Below, one piece after another: positions 57,719-64,000 of a stretch of DNA of 64,000 nucleotides. Numbering within the stretch: position 1 is the stretch's first letter; every line of letters begins with the position of its first letter. Position numbers and translations under genes: made by a program. Source of the DNA: Actinomadura rifamycini DSM 43936 (lineage in GTDB: Bacteria; Actinomycetota; Actinomycetes; Streptosporangiales; Streptosporangiaceae). The stretch is taken from contig NZ_AULB01000011.1 in NCBI RefSeq assembly GCF_000425065.1, forward strand, positions 62,001 through 126,000. Reading direction: 5' to 3'. Under the pieces are notes generated by a model. The model saw only the letters and a list, made by a program, of their open reading frames with translations, searched no databases and was not told the origin of the DNA.

Positions 57719-59011
57719 ATGGCGGACGACCTCGACAGAGCCGACTTCTTCCGGGGCGGCGCGCTCAACGTCGACCCCTACCCCTACTTCGACGCCCTGC
57801 GCGGCAAGTGCCCGGTGCACCGCGAGCCCAACCACGGCGTGATGATGGTGACCGGGTACGACGAGGCCGTCGAGGTGCTGCACGACTCCGACACGTTCTC
57901 CTCGTGCCTCTCGGTGACCGGCCCGTTCCCGGGCTTCCCCGTCCCGCTGGAGGGCGACGACGTCACCGCGCTGATCGAGGAGCACCGCGACGAGCTGCCG
58001 ATGAGCGACCAGCTCCCCACGCTGGACCCGCCCGTCCACACCGCGCACCGCAGCCTGCTGATGAAGCTGCTCACCCCGAAGCGCCTCAAGGAGAACGAGG
58101 AGCAGATGGAGCGGCTGGCCGACGGCCTGCTCGACACGTGGCTCGACGGGACGGAAAGCGAGTTCATCCGCGGGTTCGCCGGGCCGTTCACCCTGCTCGT
58201 CATCGCCGACCTCCTCGGCGTCCCGGACGCGGACCTGCCGGAGTTCCGGGCCCAGTTCGACCTCCAGGAGAACACCGGCACGATCGGCGGCACCGACGAC
58301 GGGGGCCTCGCGCACACGCCGCTGGCGTTCCTGTACGAGCGCTTCGCCGCCTACATCGAGGACCGCCGCCGGGAGCCGCGCGGCGACGTGCTCACCGGCA
58401 TCGCCGCCGCGACGTTCCCGGACGGCTCGGTCCCCGAACCCATCGAGTCGGCGCGGGTCGCCGCGAACCTGTTCGCGGCCGGGCAGGAGACGACCGTCCG
58501 GCTGCTCGGCTCCGCGCTCAAGGTGATCGCCGAACGCCCCGACGTGCAGGCGTGGCTGCGCGAGGACCGCTCGCGCATCCAGAACTTCGTCGAGGAGACG
58601 CTGCGCCACGAGAGCCCCATCAAGGGCGACTTCCGGCTGTCGCGCGTCCCCACCACGGTCGGCGGCGTCGACATCCCGGCCGGGACGACCGTCATGGTGG
58701 TGAACGGGGGAGTGAACCGCGACCCCCGCAAGTTCGAGGACCCCGGGAGGTTCGACCCGGCCCGCGCGAACGCCCGCCACCACGTGGCGTTCGGGCGCGG
58801 CATCCACACCTGCCCCGGCGCGCCGCTCGCCCGCGCCGAGGCGCGCGCCGCCATCGAGCGGATCCTGGACCGCACGTCCGACATCCGCGTCTCCGAGAAG
58901 AAGCACGGCCCCGCGGACGAGCGCAGGTACAAGTACGTCCCGACCTACATCCTCCGCGGGCTCACCAGCCTGTACCTGGAGTTCACGCCGAAGGAGGGCG
59001 GGAGCCGATGA
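57719..59011 (+). CDS. Cytochrome P450
   Basis: A 430-residue soluble P450: I-helix FAAGQETTVRL with the O2-activating region, K-helix ExxR in VEETLRHESP, and heme loop FGRGIHTCPGAPLAR with thiolate ligand C365. It resembles actinobacterial P450s that hydroxylate terpenoid or steroid-like acids, but the exact family number cannot be read from sequence. ATG 57719 follows CAGGAG after a 95-base gap containing only an imperfect hairpin. Its stop overlaps the ferredoxin start, so they form a redox pair. Confidence 0.92.
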   Translation: MADDLDRADFFRGGALNVDPYPYFDALRGKCPVHREPNHGVMMVTGYDEAVEVLHDSDTFSSCLSVTGPFPGFPVPLEGDDVTALIEEHRDELPMSDQLPTLDPPVHTAHRSLLMKLLTPKRLKENEEQMERLADGLLDTWLDGTESEFIRGFAGPFTLLVIADLLGVPDADLPEFRAQFDLQENTGTIGGTDDGGLAHTPLAFLYERFAAYIEDRRREPRGDVLTGIAAATFPDGSVPEPIESARVAANLFAAGQETTVRLLGSALKVIAERPDVQAWLREDRSRIQNFVEETLRHESPIKGDFRLSRVPTTVGGVDIPAGTTVMVVNGGVNRDPRKFEDPGRFDPARANARHHVAFGRGIHTCPGAPLARAEARAAIERILDRTSDIRVSEKKHGPADERRYKYVPTYILRGLTSLYLEFTPKEGGSR

Positions 59012-59196
59012 AGGTCACGATCGACGAGGACCGCTGCGCGGGGCACGGCGTCTGCTGCTCCACGTGCCCGGAGGTCTTCGACCTCGGCGACGACGGGTAC
59101 GCCGTGGTGCGCGTGCCGGAGGTCCCCGCCGAGCACGAGGAGCGGGTGCACGCGGCCGTCCGCAACTGCCCGGAACGCGCGATCACGGCCGAGTGA
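59008..59196 (+). CDS. P450-associated ferredoxin (3Fe-4S type with extra cysteines)
   Basis: The 62-residue ferredoxin has C10-x2-H13-x2-C16 and C54-P55, the CxxHxxC...CP pattern of actinomycete P450 ferredoxins, in which His replaces the fourth Cys ligand. Unusually there are two further cysteines, C17 and C20, just before the PEVF segment; C20 could allow a different cluster. It is coupled to the P450 (ATGA), to which it presumably passes electrons. The reductase for it is not encoded here. Confidence 0.9.
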   Translation: MKVTIDEDRCAGHGVCCSTCPEVFDLGDDGYAVVRVPEVPAEHEERVHAAVRNCPERAITAE

Positions 59197-59219
59197 CGGG
59201 GCGCGGAGGCGCACGGCGG

Positions 59220-59250
59220 GAGGCCGGCTCCGGGCATCGGAGCCGGCCTC
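59220..59250. terminator. Bidirectional hairpin terminator
   Basis: A perfect 13-bp stem (59220-59232 with 59238-59250, GAGGCCGGCTCCG) with a five-base loop separates the ferredoxin from the convergent ligase. Confidence 0.88.
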
Positions 59251-59261
59251 TGGCCGGGGTT

Positions 59262-60998
59262 TCAGCTCCGGGCGTCCAGCCGGTCCGCCGCGAGTTTCCG
59301 CAGGTCGCCGGTCTTGACCTTGGAGCTTCCGGTGAGGGGGATCTCGTCCTCGGCGAAGAACAGAACGTGGCGCGGCACCTTGTAGCTCGCCAGGCTCTCC
59401 CGCAGGAAGGCGCGCAGCGCGGCGGCGTCGCGGGGCGCGCCGTCGCGCGGGACGACGCAGCCGACGACGACCTCGCCGAGGGTCTCGTGCGGGACGCCGA
59501 CGGTGTGCGCCGCCTTGACCGCGGGGTGCGCGGCGAGCGCGGCGTCGACCTCGCGCGGCGAGACGTTGGCGCCGCCGGTCTTGATGACGTCGGTGAGCCG
59601 GCCCGTCCAGTGCAGCCGGCCCTCGCCGTCCAGGCGGCCGCCGTCGCCGGTGTGGAAGAACCCCTCCGCGTCGAGCGTCTCGTCGAGGGGCGCGCCGAGG
59701 TACCCGAGCATCAGCGTGGGGCCTTTCACGCAGATCTCGCCGCGCTCGCCGCGGGGGACGACCGCGCCGGTGAGCGGGTCGACGATCTTGACGGTGTTGC
59801 CCGGGAGCGGCACCCCGCTGCTGCCCGCGTGGACGTCCTCCGGCGTCTCCGCCGGATAGGCCGTCGTGATCGTGAACGTCTCGGTGTTGCCGTAGGCGCG
59901 GCCCGGCTCGGACCAGCGCGACGACACCGTCGGATGCTTCGCGAGCGGGGTGCCGCGGTCCACGAACCGCAGGCTGCTCAGGTCGGCGCCGGCGTAGCCG
60001 GGGGCGCTCTCGAGCTGCGCCCACTGGTGCGGCCAGGCCAGCGGCAGCGTCACCCGTTCCGCCTGCATCAGCGCGAGCGCCTCGGCGGGGTCGAACGTCG
60101 GCTGCAGGACGAGCGAGCCGCCCGCGGCCAGGGTCGTCCCGATCGCCATGCCGAAGTTGCCGGACCAGAAGAACCCGTTCGCCGTCCAGGTGCGCACCTC
60201 GTCGTCCGGACCGACGCCGTACATCCGCCGGAACCGCCACAGCTGGACGGCGATGCCGCGGTGGGCGCTCACGATGCCCTTCGGGCGGCTCGTGGAACCG
60301 GACGAGAAGAACAGCGCGGCGGTGTCGCTCGGCAGCACCGCGTCCGCCGCCGCCTCCAGCGCCCCGCGCGGCTCGGCGGCCCCGCGCGCCAGGAAGGCGT
60401 CCCAGCCCTCGATGCCCGGCGCGGCCTCGCCGACCGCGGCGACGTGCCGAAGGTAGGGGTACCGCGCCGACCGCAGCGGCGCCGCCTCCGCGCCGATGCC
60501 GGGTTCCAGCCCGGTGAGGACGGCCGCGAAGTCGCGCTTCGCGGCCGTCCGCTCGAACAGCAGGACCGAGACGCCGGACGCCCGGAGCAGGTGGTCCAGC
60601 TCGGGCGGCGTCGAGAACGTGCTGAGCGGGACGGCCACGCCCCCGGCGAGCGACGTGCCGAACACGGCCGCGAGCCACTCGGCGCGGTTCGTCATCAGGA
60701 CCCCGACGCGGCCGTCCTTGCCCAGGCCGCACGCCCGCAGGGCGCGCGCCACGCCGAGCGAGCGCTCCCACAGGTCGGTGTAGGTCCAGCGGACGGCGTC
60801 CGCGCCGGCGTCCGCGCCGGGGCCCGTGCCGGGGCCCGCGCCGGTGCGCATGACGAGCGCCTCGCGCTCGCCGTACCGGGACGTCGTCTCGCGGAGGAAC
60901 CCGGGCAGGGTGAGCGGCCCGAGGCCGGGTTCGGAGTCGAGCGGCGGCCCCGACGCGAGGGAGGGCATCGGGGGAGGGGAGGGGGTCTGAGCGCCCAT
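59262..60998 (-). CDS. AMP-dependent acyl-CoA ligase
   Basis: The longest ligase of the island (578 residues): phosphate-binding motif FSSGSTSRPKG, TANGFFWSGNFGM, YGNTETFT, FFHTGDGG, hinge TDVIKTGGANVSPREVD and catalytic-Lys region TGSSKVKTGDLRKL. The first 30 residues are Pro/Ser-rich, and a 12-bp repeat run (60796-60843) adds Gly/Pro/Ala/Asp residues in a loop near residue 55. The ATG at 60998 follows AAGGAGATC. It is the last gene of the acuI-hydratase-ligase unit. Confidence 0.88.
   Translation of the reverse strand: MGAQTPSPPPMPSLASGPPLDSEPGLGPLTLPGFLRETTSRYGEREALVMRTGAGPGTGPGADAGADAVRWTYTDLWERSLGVARALRACGLGKDGRVGVLMTNRAEWLAAVFGTSLAGGVAVPLSTFSTPPELDHLLRASGVSVLLFERTAAKRDFAAVLTGLEPGIGAEAAPLRSARYPYLRHVAAVGEAAPGIEGWDAFLARGAAEPRGALEAAADAVLPSDTAALFFSSGSTSRPKGIVSAHRGIAVQLWRFRRMYGVGPDDEVRTWTANGFFWSGNFGMAIGTTLAAGGSLVLQPTFDPAEALALMQAERVTLPLAWPHQWAQLESAPGYAGADLSSLRFVDRGTPLAKHPTVSSRWSEPGRAYGNTETFTITTAYPAETPEDVHAGSSGVPLPGNTVKIVDPLTGAVVPRGERGEICVKGPTLMLGYLGAPLDETLDAEGFFHTGDGGRLDGEGRLHWTGRLTDVIKTGGANVSPREVDAALAAHPAVKAAHTVGVPHETLGEVVVGCVVPRDGAPRDAAALRAFLRESLASYKVPRHVLFFAEDEIPLTGSSKVKTGDLRKLAADRLDARS
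60796..60843 (-). repeat. 12-bp tandem repeat inside a ligase gene, four units
   Basis: Two identical units (60796-60807, 60808-60819) are followed by two related units (60820-60831, 60832-60843). They encode the GPGTGPGADAGADA loop. Confidence 0.8.
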
Positions 60999-61025
60999 CG
61001 GCGATCTCCTTGACGCGGCAGGGGA

Positions 61026-62222
61026 CTAGAGCGGGAGCTCGACCTCGGCGGTGCAGGTCACCAGCACGGAACCCTCCTGGTTCGTGAGGCGCAGGTCGAC
61101 CCGGACGAGCGGCACCCCCCACGCCGTGTCCGTGTCCTTTCCGCTGACCTCGGCGTCGAGGTACGTCACGTCGCCCTCGAAGGCGGGGCCGCGGAAGTCG
61201 GCCTTGGAGTGCCGGACCATGCCGTCGGTCCCGGCCCAGTAGGCGAGGTAGTCGGTGCACCAGGCGCCCATCGTGGCGCCGTAGCCGTAGGCGCGCGCCA
61301 TGCCGACCTCGCCGGCCCGTTCGGCGTCGATGTGCCCGCGGGACGGCCCGACGTACAGCCCGTCGCGCTTGCGCGGGTCGATCCGGGCGCCCTCCTCGTC
61401 GAACGCGAAGTCCTCGCCCCAGCCCGGGTCCTGGTGGACCCACGGGTCGTCGACGCCGTCGGGCGCGACCCAGTGGAACGTCCCCCAGATGTTGAACAGG
61501 AAGGCGCGGTACTCGGTGGTGAAGGACGCGATGCTGTGCGGCCCGATGACGCGGCGCGGCAGCCGGTCGCCGACCTCGACCTCGTCGAACCGCGGGGAGG
61601 CGCCCGCGCGGTTCGACATCAGCCAGTCGTGCCGGATCTTCGCGATCTCGTCGAGTTCCGCCCGCGTCCAGCTCTTCACCGGACCGAGCCGGTCCTCGTA
61701 CATGCCGCGCCGCCGCGCCTCCTCGTACAGGTAGCGGATCGCGGTGGACCGCTCGCGGGCCACCAGGGCGCCGTGCTGGTTGGTGTGGACGGTGTCGCCG
61801 CGGGAGAACATCGTCGGCCCGGCGAACTTCGTCTCGGCGACCTTGTAGTCGTGGAAGCGGCGTTCCTGGAAGAGCGTGTCGCCGGGCCGCACGGGGGTGC
61901 CGTAGAACCACCACTCCTCGCCGCCGAAGATGAGGTGGCTGCCGGGGATGCGGCCCACGCACGCGGGCGCCGCGCCGTGCCCGTAGTCCAGCGCGACCGC
62001 CATCGACTGCGGCGCGACGAGCCCGCCGAACCTCGACGCGCGGGCGAACTCCTCGTCCCAGTGCAGCGGGTTGGGGTAGTCCATCGCCATGGCCCAGCGG
62101 CGGATGTCGGACGCGCCGCACGGCTCCCACAGCTGCCCGCCGCCGATCGGCTGCCCGAGGCGGTGCGCCACGTCGGACAGGTCGAGCCCGGGGGTCCCGG
62201 ACCCGTTCGGATTCGTGCTCAT
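61026..62222 (-). CDS. Double-hotdog (FAS1-like dehydratase/MaoC) acyl-CoA hydratase
   Basis: A 398-residue protein of two hotdog domains. The N-terminal half has HWDEEFARASRFGGLVAPQSM, a typical FAS1-dehydratase/MaoC segment, and HLIFGGEEWWFYGTPVRPGDTL. The C-terminal half has FRAFLF-like and ARAYGYGATMGAWCTDYL with HSKADFRGPAFEGDVTYLDAEV. Such proteins hydrate 2-enoyl-CoAs of bulky substrates in actinobacteria. The ATG at 62222 has GGAG upstream; the GTG at 62225 is an alternative. It lies ten bases after acuI. Confidence 0.84.
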   Translation of the reverse strand: MSTNPNGSGTPGLDLSDVAHRLGQPIGGGQLWEPCGASDIRRWAMAMDYPNPLHWDEEFARASRFGGLVAPQSMAVALDYGHGAAPACVGRIPGSHLIFGGEEWWFYGTPVRPGDTLFQERRFHDYKVAETKFAGPTMFSRGDTVHTNQHGALVARERSTAIRYLYEEARRRGMYEDRLGPVKSWTRAELDEIAKIRHDWLMSNRAGASPRFDEVEVGDRLPRRVIGPHSIASFTTEYRAFLFNIWGTFHWVAPDGVDDPWVHQDPGWGEDFAFDEEGARIDPRKRDGLYVGPSRGHIDAERAGEVGMARAYGYGATMGAWCTDYLAYWAGTDGMVRHSKADFRGPAFEGDVTYLDAEVSGKDTDTAWGVPLVRVDLRLTNQEGSVLVTCTAEVELPL

Positions 62223-62232
62223 CACCGCTCCC

Positions 62233-63213
62233 TCACCGGTTGACGTCGACGACGATGCGGCCGCGGACCCGCCGTTCGAGGAACCGGCCGGCCGCGGCGA
62301 CGGCCTCGCCGAGCGCGATCTCCTCGGTCATGGCGTCCAGCGCGTCCGGGTCCAGGTCGCGCGCCAGGCGGTCCCATGCCGCCGTGCGCCGCGCGCGGGG
62401 CGCCGACACGCTGTCGATGCCGAGCAGCGACACGCCCCGCAGGATGAAGGGGGCGACGGAGGCGGGGAAGTCCATGCCCTGGGCGAGCCCGCACGCGGCG
62501 ACGGCGCCGTCCCGGCGGGTCTGCGCGCAGGCGTTGGCGAGCGTGCGGCTGCCCAGGGTGTCGACGACGCCCGCCCAGCGCTCCTTCTGCAGCGGCCTGC
62601 CCGGACCGGCGAGGCCGGCGGCGTCCACGACGGTGTCCGCGCCGAGCCGCCGCAGGTAGCCGGCCTCCGCCGCCTTCCCGGTGGACGCGGCCACGGTGAA
62701 CCCGGCCCGCGCGAGCAGTGCGATCGCGACGCCGCCGACGCCGCCCGTCGCGCCCGTCACCAGCACCTCGCCCCCGCCGGGACGCACGCCGCGGTCGAGC
62801 AGGGCGGCCACGCACAGGCTCGCGGTGTACCCGGCCGTGCCGATCGCCATGGCCTGCCGGGAGCCGAACACGGCGGGCAGCGGGACGAGCCAGTCGCCGT
62901 TCACGCGGGCCTTCTGGGCGAGCCCGCCCCAGTGGCTCTCGCCGGCGCCCCACCCGTTGAGGACGACGCGGTCGCCCTCCTTCCAGTCCGGGTGGGCGCT
63001 CTCGGCGACGGTGCCCGCGAGGTCGATGCCGGGCACCATCGGCCACGCGCGCACGACGGGGGAGGCGCCGGTGATGGCGAGCGCGTCCTTGTAGTTGAGC
63101 GTGGAGTATTCGACGTCGACGCGGACATCGCCGTCCGGCAGGTCGGCCTCGTCGAGGCGCGTCACTTGGGCCCGGGGAGAGCCGTCTTCGGTGATCAGGA
63201 TCGCCGAGAACAT
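62233..63213 (-). CDS. acuI: AcuI/YhdH-type NADPH acryloyl-CoA (enoyl-CoA) reductase
   Basis: The 326-residue medium-chain reductase matches the AcuI/YhdH family almost along its length: [67 protein letters not shown] and the NADPH motif [10 protein letters not shown]. Zinc ligands are absent, as in this family. AcuI reduces acryloyl-CoA to propionyl-CoA. It may do so here or reduce another short enoyl-CoA. It begins a minus-strand unit with the hydratase and ligase. Confidence 0.9.
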   Translation of the reverse strand: MFSAILITEDGSPRAQVTRLDEADLPDGDVRVDVEYSTLNYKDALAITGASPVVRAWPMVPGIDLAGTVAESAHPDWKEGDRVVLNGWGAGESHWGGLAQKARVNGDWLVPLPAVFGSRQAMAIGTAGYTASLCVAALLDRGVRPGGGEVLVTGATGGVGGVAIALLARAGFTVAASTGKAAEAGYLRRLGADTVVDAAGLAGPGRPLQKERWAGVVDTLGSRTLANACAQTRRDGAVAACGLAQGMDFPASVAPFILRGVSLLGIDSVSAPRARRTAAWDRLARDLDPDALDAMTEEIALGEAVAAAGRFLERRVRGRIVVDVNR

Positions 63214-63497
63214 TGGCGAAACCGTCCTTCCTGAAAGCCGCGAGAAAACGGACGCGCCGGGACCGTTCGCCCCGCCCGGCCCGCTTCACGGGCCGTTGAC
63301 CTGGCCGGAGGCGGCTCCGGGCAGGAAATCGAAAAGGACGCCGCGGATGTGCGGCCGGTGGTGCGCGGGCAGCGATGCGCGGCCGGTGAACGCCGTTCCG
63401 GCGTTTCGCCGCGGCCGCCGCGAAGCGGGATCGGCCGGTTCTCCGCCGTGCGTTTCCACGGCGGTCACCGGCGCCGGTCGGTGCCGATTCCTCGTAG

Positions 63498-63514
63498 CAA
63501 GAACATCATTCTCG
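63498..63514 (-). promoter_or_regulatory. Island operator, copy 14, distant from its gene
   Basis: CAAGAACATCATTCTCG has a perfect right half and a good left half. It is 284 bases upstream of the acuI start, much further than other copies, so a long leader or an unseen small gene may lie between. Confidence 0.65.
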
Positions 63515-63656
63515 TCAAGTGAGCATGAGGCTTGCACGGTCCGGATCCGCCGTCAAGCCCCGGTGTGCGGCTCGCGCCGGGCGGACACCGGGCGGTCCGG
63601 CGATGGGACGGAAGGACGGTTCTCGCTTGCTGAGAGGAGTCTTGTGATCAGTGAGG

Positions 63657-63676
63657 GCAAGCGTTACATTCCTTGC
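63657..63676. promoter_or_regulatory. Inverted repeat before the SMP-30-like gene
   Basis: GCAAG and CTTGC arms are ten bases apart, and a perfect CTTGCAAG palindrome lies at 63672-63679. It is 31 bases upstream of the next start, unrelated to the island operator. Confidence 0.35.
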
Positions 63677-63707
63677 AAGTATTGATAGCTCGGGAGGGGC
63701 CATCGTG

Positions 63708-64000
63708 ATGCGAGAGGCGCGCTATACGGGCGCGGCACCGACCGGCCTCGCGGACGGGTGGAGCCTCGAACGGCTCTGCCCGCCCAGCCGGCTGTTCGGC
63801 GCGAACGGCCTGCGCACCGGCCCGGACGGCCGCGTGTACGTGGCCCAGGTCGCGGGGAGCCGGATCAGCGCGCTCGACGTCGACTCCGGCGCGCTGGAGA
63901 CCGTCAGCGCGCAGGGCTCCGAAATCGTCGCGCCCGACGACGTCGCCTTCGACGCCGCCGGCGACCTCTACGCCACCGAGTACTACGACGGGCGGGTGAG
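63708..64000 (+). CDS. SMP-30/gluconolactonase-like beta-propeller protein (partial)
   Basis: The frame opened by ATG 63708 runs off the window after about 97 codons. The protein has the blade motif FGANGLRTGPDGRVYVAQ and then GSEIVAPDDVAFDAAGDLYATEYYDG, typical of the SMP-30/gluconolactonase/LRE family, whose members are metal-dependent lactonases. GGGAGGGG lies upstream. It is divergent from acuI and could hydrolyse a lactone intermediate. Confidence 0.78.
   Translation, partial: MREARYTGAAPTGLADGWSLERLCPPSRLFGANGLRTGPDGRVYVAQVAGSRISALDVDSGALETVSAQGSEIVAPDDVAFDAAGDLYATEYYDGRV

Larger units (their letters stand above)
63214..63707. other. 494-base divergent intergenic region
   Basis: Between acuI and the SMP-30-like gene there is one operator copy (63498-63514), an inverted repeat (63657-63676) and short open frames without ribosome sites or recognisable motifs. 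An open frame on the minus strand (63286-63537) crosses the operator and is Arg/Pro-rich, so I do not call it. Confidence 0.6.

Noticed and set aside
2423-63514. Reading the palindrome as a Fur, PerR or IdeR iron box
   Set aside because: Fur/PerR boxes are 7-1-7 with TAAT/ATTA cores and IdeR sites have TTAGG/CCTAA; the spacing here is 7-3-7 with GAGAAT arms, and the genes are catabolic, not iron-related.
63286-63537. An 83-codon minus-strand frame between acuI and the operator
   Set aside because: It begins upstream of the operator, has no ribosome site, and the composition is Arg/Pro/Ala-rich antisense-like sequence.

Overview
The window is very GC-rich DNA with frequent GTG and TTG starts, four-base stop/start overlaps and almost no non-coding space, which points to an actinomycete. 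A conservon-type sensor kinase, luciferase-like flavin enzymes and many acyl-CoA enzymes make an Actinomadura/Streptosporangiales-like chromosome plausible, but the genus is an inference. I saw no rRNA, tRNA, CRISPR array, transposase or phage gene.

Almost the whole 64 kb is a catabolic island for an unknown carboxylic acid. It encodes six AMP-forming acyl-CoA ligases, three CaiB/BaiF CoA-transferases, eight acyl-CoA dehydrogenase subunits (three adjacent small/large pairs), five crotonases (the first partial), five short-chain dehydrogenases, a thiolase, a thioesterase, a double-hotdog hydratase, an AcuI-type reductase, two PF04909 amidohydrolases, two LLM flavin enzymes, an aldehyde dehydrogenase and a branched-chain-type ABC importer. 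Oxygenation could be done by a TauD-like dioxygenase, a Rieske oxygenase with a probable KshB-like reductase, and a P450 with its own ferredoxin. A coenzyme-B12 acyl-CoA mutase (separate large and B12 subunits) with a MeaB chaperone adds a carbon-skeleton rearrangement.

Layout: 314-2402 (-) TauD/SDR/CMD; 2630-13855 (+) aldehyde dehydrogenase, CoA-transferase, importer, amidohydrolase, LLM, SDR; 13764-16524 (-) degenerate hydrolase, crotonase, reductase; 16591-20859 (+) ligase, amidohydrolase, FadD3-like ligase; 20856-23512 (+) remnant of a conservon with a broken GTPase gene; 23573-27617 (+) mutase, LLM, CoA-transferase; 27662-31948 (+) ligase, dehydrogenase pair, crotonase; 32002-36413 divergent SDR and ligase/thiolase/meaB; 36459-38052 (-) thioesterase and TetR; 38183-43421 (-) Rieske operon; 43656-46002 (+) four-Cys protein, crotonase, dehydrogenase; 46165-48179 (+) two TetR genes; 48225-51420 (-) SDR, dehydrogenase, kinase-like protein; 51559-55226 permuted CoA-transferase, amidohydrolase and crotonase; 55345-59196 (+) dehydrogenase pair, P450, ferredoxin; 59262-63213 (-) AcuI, hydratase, ligase; 63708 onward (+) SMP-30-like protein.

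The strongest new observation is a 17-bp palindrome, consensus YGAGAATRNNATTCTCR, found 14 times, nearly always 0-60 bases before the first gene of a transcription unit. It ties the transporter, oxygenases, ligases, beta-oxidation genes and the B12 mutase into one apparent regulon. None of the three TetR genes in the window has this site in front of it, so the regulator is unidentified.
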